The notes below the pieces were generated by a model. That model ran no database searches. It saw only the letters and a program-made list of their open reading frames with translations, and was not told where the DNA came from. From Ilex aquifolium (Eukaryota; Streptophyta; Magnoliopsida; Aquifoliales; Aquifoliaceae): a stretch of 64,000 nucleotides of DNA. Below, one piece after another: positions 37,249-48,630 of the stretch. The translations under genes and the position numbers were made by a program. The stretch is taken from contig OX637395.1 in assembly GCA_951799425.1 (NCBI GenBank), positions 14,734,451 to 14,798,450 of the forward strand, given 5' to 3'. The stretch's first letter is position 1. Each line of letters begins with the position of its first letter.

Positions 37249-38089
37249 TTTACCGGATAAAAGAATTTAAGATTACAACTTCCCCTAATGCTTTGTATAA
37301 ATCTTTCCACTCTCTTTCCAGTTAATCGATCAAATTAAGTTATTAACTAAGACTTCAAAATTATTTATCAAACCTCTTCCGATAGTAAGATAAACATATC
37401 TCTCCCAATTAAATTACTATATTCCTATGCAAAATAAGTTGGAATAGATTCATTAAGTTCAAACTCCCATAAAAGTTACACACAACATATAGGTATATTC
37501 CTATCCTATACACAAACCCAACTATTCAATCCTAAAAAGAATCAACTAGACGCATGTCATCATATTCTGATCTAAACATAGAATTCATCTCCCAATTTCA
37601 TCTAGGTTATCAAATTAATGGTTAGCCACACAATTATATATTAAGCACAAAATATGATAAACAACTTATATATGATCAATAAGAACTAGAAACGAGAGTA
37701 GATCAATTTAACTAAACATCAAGTTCCGTTGCAATCTTAATAAAAATTTAGTTCATAATGTAATTGAAAAACATCATCCTCAAATTAAACAACATCTCAA
37801 AAAATCAAGAACTAAAAGTAAGAGAAAAGGAATGAAAACTTAGTTGCAATCTTCAATCTCTCTCTAGCCTTCAATCCCGATTTTCTTCGTGTTGCTTCCT
37901 TCGATTCTTGCCTTCAATTTTTTATCAATCCTTGGTCCTTCTTCTATGATAGCAGCCCCCAAAATCAGTATTCTTATATCCCCACTCAAACCCTAGCATA
38001 TATGTCGAATTAGAGTCCAATTTCGACTCAAAAACAAGTTAGAATTTGCTTCCACATTAAAACAAGGGTTGCAGCCCCTAAAATCAGCG

Positions 38090-38152
38090 CAGGGACGCTG
38101 ACTTTCTGCCTTCCTAGCGCTGCAACGCTGGTCCTAGCGCAGCTACGCTAAT
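38090..38152. repeat. AGCG/CGCT hairpin array in LTR of E
   Basis: Three or four short stems with constant arms and changing loops (AGCGCAGGGACGCT, AGCGCTGCAACGCT, AGCGCAGCTACGCT), about 110 bp upstream of a reverse-strand TATA-like box near 37975. Confidence 0.75.
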
Positions 38153-38785
38153 CCCCTTTTAAGCCTAGAGCTTCCCTTGTTGCTTAGTCTTCAAAAATCC
38201 AACACTTAGGCTCCCAAATGACCTTGTTTCCTTCCAAATAATGATTCCTACAAAATAACATTAAAACACACAAAACAAATAAAAAGGAACATAAAATACT
38301 TAAAAACTTACAATTTCATCAAGCCGAGAATACTCAATTCGTAGGTATAAAACCCACTCATCAAATACCCCCAAACTTAAATCTTTGCTTGTCCTCAAGC
38401 AAAACACTAAGAACAAAAACTATAAAAAATTAACCATAACAACCAACTACTCAAACAATGGATCAATATGAATCTGAATAATGACCCCAAAAGTTACTAC
38501 AAATAATAATTCGCAAGAAACTTCAAAACGGTGCAAAGTCTAACAATTCAACATACTCCTTAATTTTACCTCCGCTCATGACCCTTTAAATACATGTGCA
38601 TATTCAAACTGTTTAAACTAGCCATCACCCAGATAAATCTATGTAATCAAGTGCTCCATAGGAGATACTCAATATCAATTCTATGAACTTACGTTTCACA
38701 TCAACCTTTGCTAATAAAGACAAAACATATAATTAGAAGGTACAAATATTTTTTTATTTTTTATTTTTTTATTTTTTTTGTTCGT

Positions 38786-38942
38786 TCGGTGAGTGCATTT
38801 TATGCTCCATCTCACCTCCTATTGAGCGAGTGCATTTTACGCTTCATCTCGCCTTTTCTTGAACGAGTGTGTTTTACGCTCCGTCTCGTTCTCAACATGT
38901 GTTTATGAGTGAGTGTGTTTTACACTACATCTCTACTCACCA
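38786..38942. repeat. Tandem hairpin repeat with co-varying stems in E
   Basis: Four units share the loop TG(C/T)(A/G)TTTTA(C/T)(G/A)C. Their stems differ in a paired way: GGTGAG/CTCACC, GCGAG/CTCGC, AACGAG/CTCGTT and GTGAG/CTCAC. Confidence 0.7.
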
Positions 38943-39769
38943 CATGTCCCTTTCTTATTTCTTGTCTTCCTATTTTTTTTCTAACTCATGAAGGATCAAA
39001 TCAAAATAAATTTCCAAAAAATCTCTCTTTTTTTTTATACTAACCCATCATAACCAATATTTACCCCAAACTTATATGAATGCCTAAACTTATCTTTGAA
39101 TGATACTTAAATAAGTTTTCTAGAGTTTCACTGATATCTCCCACAAGCACTTGACCAAATAAATTATCTAAATGATAACTTACCAAACAGATGGATATGT
39201 GCTCATGAATGAAAGGATCACAAATAGTGTAAAACCAACTAGTATGTCAAACTTCAAACTCAACATGTTCATCAATTTCCCTTGAATTAAAAATTAATCA
39301 CATTCATCATTGGCCATGATCAAATTCAATCAACCCATTGCTCAAGTTGTACTAAAACATGCTTTCTAAGTGCAAAACATACTATCTAAATGCATACCTA
39401 ATAATGCAAACAAGAATACACCCTCAAACTTAAACTAAACATTGTCCTCAATATATAAAGTAGGAAAAATTAAGACAGAGGACTTCCCTGAGACATCGCT
39501 AGTTGGCATCATCGTCAGCGTCCTCGTCGTCTGCTGAGTCGGGAGTGTATTCGGGAAACATAGGTGGACTAGGAAACTCATGTTGCAAATCTTAATCTTT
39601 ACCCACGGAGAATAGAGGAATCCTTGGTGCTAGTTGATACTCATTGAAGCACATGAGAGGTAAGATTGTTATATAAAAGAGGTTGAGAGATTCAAGATGA
39701 TTGAACGGAATTTTGGGTGAATAAGAGTTGGGGTTTATGTATTTTTAGGGGTTTGACCTACAATTATTT

Positions 39770-40859
39770 CTAAGACTTGATCAAGAAAGGGAAGAGGAAA
39801 ATGATATTTCCTTGTTACCAAATTGAGTTTTCGATAGTCTATCCACATTCGCTATACTGTGACGAATTGAATTGGTACCAGTTCATTATCATCATTTCTT
39901 ACCATTGTGACCCCAGACTTCTTGGGCACAACTTGGGTTGGGCTAACCCATTTACTGTTAGAGATCGAAAAGATTATTCCAGCATCCAATAGCTTGAGCA
40001 CCTCAGTCCTTACAACCTCTTTCATGTGAAGGTTTAGTCGTCGCTTCATTTGACGAGAGGGTTTTGAATCCTCTTCAAGGTATATAGCATGATTATAGAT
40101 TAACAGACTTATACCTTTCAAGTCAGCGATGGTCCACCCAATGGTGTTTTTATGGCATCTAAGAACTTCAATCATCTTAGACTCTTGCAAGTCTGTAAGC
40201 TTAGATGAAATTACCACTGGGTATGACTTGTCCTCCCCTAAGAATGCATATTTTAGGTTAGATGAGAGAGGTTTTAATTCAGGCTTTGGAGGCTTGACAC
40301 TTGATGAGAGTGGCTTTGTGCCACTTGATGAAAGTTCTTCAAATTTGGGGGCCCATGTCTCAACAGCATAAGCGGGGCAACTTTGTGGATTTTGATCATT
40401 GTCTGTTAACTCAGATGTGATGGGTTCCAACAGACAGGATTCAGCAGAGGTTTCTCAAAATGTATCATTCAAATGTTTGTGGACTAAAGACTCAATGGAA
40501 TTTACTTCTCTCACTTCATTGTCCTCTCCTGGGTGTTTGGCAATATTGAAAATATTAAGTTCAAGAGTCATATTTCCAAAATTTAATTTCATGACTCCAT
40601 TCCTGCAATTGATCAATGCATTGGAGGTTGCTAGGAAAGGTTAACCAAGAATGACGGGAATTTGGTTCTCTAAATGAATTGTTAGCTGAGTGTCAAAAAC
40701 AATGAAGTCAACAGGAAAGACGAAGTTGTCCACTTGAACAAGGACGTCCTCAACGATGCCTCTTGGGACTTTGACAGACCTGTCTGCCAACTGGAGTGTA
40801 ATACAAGTGGTTTTGAGTTCACCCAGACCCAATTGTTGATAGACAGAGAAAGGGAGCAA
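39770..40859 (-). mobile_element. Protease and reverse-transcriptase start of element F
   Basis: 40641-40859 encodes the Athila-type protease region (LPFSVYQQLGLGELK, ADRSVKVPRGIVEDVLV). About 39780-40430 encodes the run into reverse transcriptase (LKYAFLG, IGWTIADLKGIS, MKEVVRTEVLKLLDAGII, SNSKWVSPTQVVPKKSG and a DYRKLN block). The remainder of pol is not present beside it. Fossil, broken. Confidence 0.75.
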
Positions 40860-41153
40860 ATTGACACTGGCTCCAAGATCCAGCAGAACTTGTTATATTA
40901 TGAAGTTTCCAATGAAACATGATACGGTTGGACATCCTGAGTCCTTGTATTTTGGAGGAGTTTTGTGTTGAAGTAGGGCACTGGCTTGTTCCATCAAGAA
41001 GACTATTTTTTGCACATTTTGGCTTCTCTTGATTGTGCATAAGTCTTTTAGAAACTTGGCATAAGAGGGAACCTATTTGATTGCATCCAGAAGTGGAATA
41101 TTGATTTTCACTTGTTTAAAGAGCTCGTAGATTTCTGGCTGGTTATTCAACTT

Positions 41154-42787
41154 CTATACTATTTTGAGTCTTTGGGGAAAAGGAGCAGGAATAGGACAAG
41201 AAGGATCTTTTTCCTTTGATGGTTCTGGCTCTTTTTCAATCACGAGTTCAGACTCAACTGGTTCAGGCTCAACTGGGATTGACTCAGGTCTTGGCTTTGG
41301 AATTAACATGTCTTTGATGGTTTTGTCAATCACCTTGCCACTTCTCAGTGTAGTGATATCTTGAGCTTGGTCTTGTGGGGTTTCCATGATTGAAGGATTT
41401 CCCACATGAAATTGGTCTTGTGGTTGTTTTGGTTGGGCAGGAAACTTGCCCTTCTCATGTGTGTTCAAGGATTGGGTCAATTTTTGGATGTGGCTTTTGA
41501 TATCCTCAAAATATTGGGTGGTCTGTGCTTTGAAATTAGTAAAAGCCTGCGTGGAATAAGTGTTGTTGTTTATTTGGGTTTGCATGAACTGGTTCAACGT
41601 ATCCTCAAGGGTTCTTTTGTGTGGTGGTTGGTATGGCTGATATGCAGGAGGTCCTTGAGGTGGTGGTTGTGAATTTTGTGGATTTATGGGAGTTGGTTGT
41701 GTGTTTCTCCAACTAAAGTTCGGGTGATTCCGCCACCCTAGATTATATGTTTCAGAATACGGGTTAGAGTAAGGCTTGTTGAAGTTAGAAATTGCATTTG
41801 TTTGTTCCAACAAGACTTCTTTGAATGTCGGAATGGTAGGACACTCCCCAGTATGTCCTGTCAGTGCACAAATCCCACACACTTGTTCTGTGGGAGGTCC
41901 AACATCAACTTGATGTACCTTTTCCATCTCTAAAGCTTCAAGCTTTCGAGATAGGGTGGACATTTTCCCTCTCAGGTCATCATCTTCTTTCAAGACTTAC
42001 TTACCCCCTTGGGAAGTAGATAGTCTAGTTTCAAATATGGTGTCAAAAAAATTGAATGCCTCCTCCAGACTCTTTCTCATGAACTCTCCTTGAGCCATCA
42101 TTTCAACAAATTGACGTAGTCTAGTGGGCAAGGAGTCATAGGAAAATCCTACTAAAGTCTAATTTTCAAAAGCATGGTGTGGGTAAGATTGGAGAAGATC
42201 CTTGAATCTATCCCAACATTGGTAAAATGTTTCCCTCTCTTTGACAAAAAAATCATGATTTGCCTTTTGAGTGCATTTGTACGGTGTAGGGGAAAAAACT
42301 TTCTAAAAAACTCATTCTATAATGCACGTCAAGTTGGTATTGAATGGGGTTTCAAAGAGTTTAGCCACTGTTTAGCTGTCCTTTAAAGAAAAAGGAAAAA
42401 AGTTTCAACTTGGCCAGTTCAGAGTTGTCTTGAAATGTTCCACATACTTCCTCAAAATCTTTTATATGCAGATAGGGGTTTTCAGATTCGAGTCCATGAA
42501 ATTGAGGTAGTAGTTGCCTGTCCCTGCCTTTACAGTAAAGAGGGGCGCATTTGCAGGAAACACAAAACAAGAGGGGACACTGTTCTTGTGGGATGTAAGT
42601 AATCCCGCAGAGTTCTAATGTTAGGGACTTCTCCCTCTCGTTCAAGAACTTCCCCTTGTGTCTCATTATTTGCCATGTTATTGTCGAAAGGGTCTGCTAT
42701 AGATCGGGGTGAAGATGGTCCAGATTTATTAACAGATCCAACAGATTCTGCCGGTAAATATTGAAAGTGAGGATCGTCCTCAGACAT
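41154..42787 (-). mobile_element. Gag region of element F (fossil)
   Basis: Minus-strand remnants of an Athila-type gag: an N-terminal part with RTLRDYLHPTRT, a core with FHGLESENPYLHIKDFEEVC, and a C-terminal part with NLGWRNHPNFSWRN, a Pro/Gln-rich linker and TTLRSGKVIDK. These blocks are characteristic of the lineage. Broken. Confidence 0.8.
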
Positions 42788-42911
42788 AAAAAAATAAAAT
42801 TATACACAGTAAATTAAAATATATATATATATATACACAAATGAAGGTCTTTTTACCTTTTACTTTAAAACACCATTTTTTTTTGGTTCCCCAACAACGG
42901 TGCCAAAAACT

Positions 42912-44709
42912 TGACTTGATCCGAAATGTGTACACCCAAGTGCAGGCGGTCAAGTTGTAGTAATAATCCGGTTAAGTCTGGAGTCGAATCCACAGGGAAA
43001 TAATGTTGATGTTTTGAAGTAAGCAGTTATAGAGACCAAGTGACTGAATTCTTTGAGATTTAAAGTTATGGAGTTTATGGGATTTCCTGGACAGAATATA
43101 AGGTTCTTTCCAAGGGGATTTTCTAGAAAAAATATAATAAGGTATCAAAATGTAAAAGTCGCCCTTTAGCTCGAGGATCTGAACATGTAGTCAACCATCT
43201 AGTTTGTTATACTTGTGCTTATAAACTCAATCAACAACTGTGTCAACGTGAAGTTAATCGGAAGATAAGGTTGGATTATGAGAATTAAGAGCATGATTTT
43301 GATGTCTTTGTAGAAGTTTACATGAATTGTCTGTGCCGAGACTCAACCCGTCTACAAGCAAGCAAGTGCTTCTACAAGGCATCCAACCATTGCGTTAGTA
43401 TTCCATTCTTAAGTGAAACACAATAATGGTGAAGATTGAAAGGTAGTCATGAAGATCTAGCTGGGGTACTTGCCAAGGACCAATGAGTTTTCCTATGCCA
43501 AGAGTCATCTATGTCATAGAAAGGACTTATGGTTGTGCAAAATACCTTAGCTTCGCTAGATGCATTCAATCATTCAATAAAAAAGTGAAATATAAAGCAT
43601 TAAGTATAAAGGAAATGCACAAATATAACTTCTGAATGATTTATATATGTCCATCACCTCTTACTAAAGAGTGAATGAGAAATTACTCACTCTTCATGAC
43701 TTTGGTAAAGCTAGAAAAGTGAGTGATTCTCATCCCTCCAAGTAGAGGAGTTACAAGGTGAAACACACTACACAAGGAGCCAATCTTCTACGAAGAATGA
43801 GTGAATCATGTTCCACCCTTCACGGCTTTGATAAAACTCTAGAAAAGTGGAAGAGTTTCACTATTCTAAGGGAAGAAGGATGCTCAAACAATGGAATCAA
43901 ATGAAACTAATAATGAAAGTAGAAGAAAGCTAGTCACCTTTGGAGGGTTTCCACCTCAACCAAAAGATGATCTATCTTCCTCTATGCAAGTAAATGTAAA
44001 TCTAAATCTACAACTAGCTCTAGCTATAAGTGTATCTAAGTCTACAAGTCTCCTTTGAAGCTCCCACAATGGGAGTATTTCTAGGCAATGAGGAGGGGGC
44101 AAGGGAGTGTGAAGGAATAGTACAAGGTCTTCAAAGTCCAAGTGAAAGCCCCAAGGTCCGGATAAAAAATCAACCACTCTGCAACCTGTTTGGGGACAAC
44201 GTTCGAACGTTAGATGACGTTCGAACGTTGTCTTCTATCTTCTTTGATGGGTGTTTGAACGCTGGATGGGATTTTGAACTTCCTACTCAAGTGGCCTTTG
44301 TTCTTCTATGAGAGTAGCTTCCACACGCCATAGGCAATAGCAATCTTCCAGGAAGTCATCGATTATTTCAAGCAAACGTTCGAACGTGGATTAGCGTTTG
44401 AACGTGGTACTCAAGTACCTCTTTTTTTTTCTTCTTAACTGCAACATGCCATGTATCATTATCTCAGCAGTCTAGTCCTCCAATAATTCCAAAGGACGTT
44501 CAAATGTTGATTGGCGTTTGAACGTTCATGCCTTGTTTCAACCTTCTCCAATTTTCTTCCAGAACGTGCGGGTGTTGCATGAAAGTTTGATATCTATTGA
44601 CTTTAGACCCTTGTACAATTTTTGTATTAAAATGTCATCATTGAAATTCTATCAATGCATAATTAGTCTTAAAAATGCATAGTAAGATGCTAATTTTAAC
44701 TACTAATCA
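42912..44709 (-). mobile_element. 5' LTR of element F
   Basis: A 1798-bp partner of 29221-31000, TGACTTGATCC...TACTAATCA. It carries the same TTCGAA palindromes (about 44198-44525) upstream of the TATA-region counterpart near 44070. Confidence 0.85.
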
Positions 44710-44714
44710 CTCAT

Positions 44715-45803
44715 CATATCATATAACGTATAATGAACATATTCATTAATCCACAAACAATCATAAGCATGTTACATGTGATATCAATCCAATTAACATA
44801 TTTGAATTTCTTGGCATTTTATCAAACACTTAGTAGGAACCATTATGTAAACACATATCATGCCCTAACGACGTATTATTCACGAAATCCATATCAAGCA
44901 ATTTCATCAAACCCAAATCATACAAGAATTGACTTTAACACATTCTTACATTCATTTTTTTTTTTCATATTCTTTTTTTTTTTTGGTACTTCATATTCTA
45001 ACTAAACTAGATATGTCCTACACACGAGAATTCATCTCTAACACCCTACCCATTTCATATTTCAATACTAGGTTGGAAATAAACCTAGATAGGAGGGAAA
45101 CCCTACCTCTTGTAGCGTATGTTTGCGTAGTAGAAGCCCCAAAGACCCAAAATCAAGCCTCCCAACCTTTATCCCGAATTTCCTATCTTTAAGATTTTGG
45201 AGAAAGTCATGATATTTGGTATGGCTGCGTAGCTCTCGTTGCGTAGAGCAACTTTAACTCTACGCCTGAAGCGATCCAACGGTTGGATCTTGGCTGATTC
45301 AGGAAAGAAGATGAAGAGTGAAGACTTTCTCTTTTTTTTTTCTCTCTTTTCTCTCTCTCTGTATAAGAAATGACTGAAGAATAGGGGAGAAAAATCTGAT
45401 TTCCCCCCGTTTTATACTCCTCAATTGCTTGACCCTCGTTGCACCACACGTCTCATTTTGATTGGTCAAATTTTATCCCGAATCAATTAAATCTCGTTCC
45501 ATGTTAAGTGTAGTGCATTTTTATTGAACTAAATTTAAATTATTTTTAGGGTTCCAAGAATAAAATCTGATCGTGTTTATTTTAGTCGCGCGACGCCTGA
45601 TCGCCTCGTAAAACACAAAAAATTTGACTATCTTAAAATTCGAAAAAAAATGACCAAGTAGCAAGATTTTGCGATGCGAATCCAACGGTGATGTCCGTTT
45701 TATTATCCGAGTTCTAGAAAAATTTGGGTTTTTAACCCGCATCATAACAACTAATTATCATTTTGCCCTTTTTAATTAAGTTTTAATTTTCACGGGTTTT
45801 ACA
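44715..45803 (-). mobile_element. Solo LTR copy D, part 2
   Basis: Continuation of the LTR begun at 27777, ending GGGTTTTACA at 45803 and followed by GCTAC (45804-45808), identical to the left duplication. The total without element F is about 2.53 kb. Confidence 0.85.
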
Positions 45804-46325
45804 GCTACACTAAACGTTAGAGGAGGGCCTTTGATGGAGAGACATCAGAGAAATGAGCATCTAACTATGGTATTGGTTGAGGTATAAGTCTCGAGTACTT
45901 TTATGTTGACTTAATAAGTAGTGGATTTGACTTTGGTGAACCGAGATGGTTCGCTGCGGCTTTTCCTGAGGAGGGTTTTCTGCATAACAAATCACTAGTA
46001 TTATTTATTGGTTATCATAAACACTTGTGATTGTGAGCATACACGCGCACTATCTGTTTGTTGGAACGATTGGTTGAATATCTATCCATACATAGTTGTG
46101 CATTGGATTTGGAGATTTGGGATCGCCATGAGATTGATTGAGGTGAATTAATTAAATATTAATTAAAATCAATTGTCATGGTTAAAGGTGGTTGTGATGA
46201 TTGAAGGTGTTCTCACATTCTTTGCTTAATTTTTGTGAGAAGAGGTAATTGTGACGGATATATGTTTTAATTGGTAATCAATTTGAGCTGAAATTGAAAA
46301 ACCTATTCACTCCTCCTCTAGGCAT
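45804..46325 (+). mobile_element. Copia-like LTR remnant, part 2
   Basis: Continues the sequence broken at 27776 and ends with CCTATTCACTCCTCCTCTAGG (46302-46322), close to the CCTATTCACCCCCCTCTAGG block near the 3' end of many plant copia LTRs (SIRE/Angela types). No primer-binding site or internal region is visible. Confidence 0.45.
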
Positions 46326-47255
46326 AGTGTCTTTGTCTCCATGTGTATAATCGTGAGAGAATATTCATATCGAGTTACCCTTCCCGGAACAACAAGCTAT
46401 TTATGTCGTTAAGGTTAAATTAGTCTTTATATCTTTAATTTTCCTTTAAACCCTAAAAAATACGCGCCTAGACTGATCAACCCAAAAGTCTACAATTGTG
46501 AACCGGCCTCCAAAACCACCTTTAAATAAAGACAATGGACTTTGGACCAAAAGTAGCTATGGGTTGTGATATTCTGATTAACCTATACAAAATACAGTTT
46601 GGCCTTTGGACCAGTTCAATTGAAAAAAATGCCGACACATTTATAGTATCAAGTGACAATTTTATTGCCAAACAATGGGCTTTAAAATAAAAAAAATTGA
46701 TATTCTGCAATTAGGATTTTCTTCGATATATTTTTTTTCTCAATTTGTTTCAAAAGTAAATTATTATTCATAAATTCAAGTAATATTCTCTATGTATGGG
46801 TGGTGAATGATCTACCATTGAGAGAGATTGAGAATAGTACATCAAATGAGGTCAAGATATATGATATTTTACGTAGTTCCATTCTTGTTGTAAGGGGTAA
46901 AATACTCCTTATTGCTTTAGTGATTCAGTTTGGAACAAACAAACAAGAAACGCTGCACCACTCCCCCTGTAAAAATGAACAAACTGCTAGAGATCGGGAT
47001 GGGCCAGTTGGAAGTACTCCGATGCTTAAGTCAATAGAGGTTTTTAGACATAATCAAACCTAATTTTTGGGGAACATCTAGTGTTTACCTTTGACTTTAG
47101 CTTACCCGAATTTTATAGTCCTTTGGAACCTCTTATCTGGTTTCACTTTTGGCAATGCTAGGTGGCACACCTTCTGCTTAGCCGGACTGTTCGTAAAGGA
47201 TGCTAGGATCCCTTCAATCATTACTTACCAATCTTTTCATTTGGGCACTTTGATA
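46326..47255. other. Inter-element DNA, nothing assigned
   Basis: Only short frames without recognised homology; left flank of the Tat element. Confidence 0.4.
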
Positions 47256-47260
47256 TTGTT

Positions 47261-47962
47261 TGATGGCGTAAATCTACGCGAATGAGCTATGGAACATGAT
47301 TATTTGATATGAACGATCTGTGTAGAGCTAAGTACGGTGTCTGAGCTACAAGGCTCGTGCTTGATAGAGCAGGTTAATGCTTTGGGAACTGGGGAAAAGG
47401 GAGAATGACAAGATTATAGTGGTTCACCGGCCTTAGCTCGGCTAGTCCACTCTACCATGGAGTCTCTGGCTCCTCTCTTTCTTATTGATCAAGTTGAACG
47501 TGTTACAATAGAATATTCAGGGTATTCGGGGTTTTTTTCTTAATGGGGGCTTGCCCTCCTTTTTATAGCCTCATGCTTACCTCTAATTCGAAATCACCTC
47601 CTTTATTGAAGGGATCGTGCCCTATCTTCATCTATAATCTCGGGGTTACCTAAACTTCTTATGGCTGGCTCCGAATGGCGAGTTCTTTGCCTTTTATCAT
47701 GGGATCCTCTCCTTGGTTTTAGGAGAGGATCCTGGTTGACAACGGGTTTCTCGCCTTGGATTGGCTTAATTCCCATTACGAGGGTATCTGCTGTCATTTT
47801 GCTGCCCTCTTGTTATTTCTCAGTTCGTGTCTTCAGCTGGGAGCTCTAGTACCAGCTGGCAGAGCTCAGACCATTGCTGGATGAGCTCTGCTTATTATAC
47901 CTGAGCTCCCGAGCTGAGCTTACTATCTAAGCTCGTGTCTGGATTTACTTTAGGTATCATCA
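47261..47962 (-). mobile_element. 3' LTR of element H
   Basis: Begins TGATGGCGTA and ends GGTATCATCA in window orientation. A hairpin (GGCGTA/TACGCG) sits at its edge. The reverse-strand TATA (CTATAAAAAGG) is near 47570. GAGCTC-type palindromes cluster at 47845-47935. Confidence 0.95.
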
Positions 47963-47980
47963 GTTGCCCCCCAGCCCTTG
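47963..47980 (-). promoter_or_regulatory. Polypurine tract of element H
   Basis: GGGCTGGGGGGCAAC on the minus strand directly abuts the 3' LTR. Confidence 0.7.
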
Positions 47981-48140
47981 CCTTAAGTTGGCTTAGGCAG
48001 GGGCTGACCTGCTTCCCAAAATCGAGTTAGATATGCATGTGGCTACCCCTGGTTTGGCACGTGACTTAAAGACTTTTGACGGTTTGCAGCAATCACGACT
48101 CTCCTCGATTCCCGCGCATGCCTCAGCCCACGTCTTTCAA

Positions 48141-48150
48141 GCTTTAAATA
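48141..48150 (+). promoter_or_regulatory. TATA-like box for antisense gene 1
   Basis: GCTTTAAATA on the plus strand, in a short region between the LTR edge and the antisense gene, followed by CT-rich leader-like DNA with an AG|GTACGT donor at 48363 that may define a leader intron. Confidence 0.35.
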
Positions 48151-48630
48151 CCCAAAACGGCTACCTGAACCGTTTCTTTGCACTGTTCATCTTCTCCTCT
48201 GTTTCTCCGAATTCCTTGCCTCTGTGAATTCTTGAGCCCCAGTCTTGAAGCTCTCTGATTCTTGCCCAAAATCGGCCTTTCTGTGTTTGATTCGAAGGCT
48301 TAGCAGTGCTTCCCCTCTTGATTCGGTTCCGGATTTGTTGTTCGCTACTCTTCCCCTTCTAGGTACGTTTTCCTTATCCTTTTTTAGATTTTTCCAACTC
48401 TGGACCCTCTGTGTTCTAGGTGGTTGCTGCGTTTTTGGGCCCATAGGTTCTTCTATTTCTGGTCTCGTGATTGTTGCATGTCTCCCCTTCCCCATTTCGT
48501 GGACTGGAGTTCCATCGTGCACGTACTCGTTGTTGGGAGTTACTGTGCTGACCCTAGGGTTATTAGGGAAAGTTTGAGTAGTGTTCCTCCTCTATATCGT
48601 TCCTTTAATCTTCCCTTTTCTTGCCCAAAT

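Larger units (their letters stand above)
34724..39770 (-). mobile_element. Second Athila/Tat-type LTR element fragment E, inside F
   Basis: A different element in the same orientation. Its LTR (34724-38363, TGATATTGAC...ACTCATCA, about 1.3 kb once the inserted solo LTR is removed) is followed by a polypurine-type tract (about 38364-38375) and non-coding internal DNA to about 39770, where F's reverse transcriptase reappears. Only one LTR is present and no duplication pairs its two ends. It is a fragment, or the product of recombination with F. Confidence 0.55.
29221..44709 (-). mobile_element. Athila-like Ty3 element F, nested in LTR copy D
   Basis: A 15.5-kb fossil flanked by CTCAT (29216-29220 and 44710-44714), with LTRs at 29221-31000 and 42912-44709. 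Transcription runs right to left. The junction 42878-42911 carries TGGCACCGTTGTTGGGGAA on the minus strand, resembling the primer-binding region of Athila/Tat elements, and a polypurine tract abuts the 3' LTR (31001-31012). Its parts are gag, protease, the start of reverse transcriptase, an env-like ORF, and a second element inside it. LTR mismatch is about 5% over the first 145 bp compared, so it is clearly older than the Tat element at 47-60 kb. Broken, with many breaks. Confidence 0.8.

Noticed and set aside
47261-47290. Hairpin GCGTA/TACGC at the LTR edge of element H as a separate insertion site
   Set aside because: It occurs identically in both LTRs and belongs to the terminus itself.
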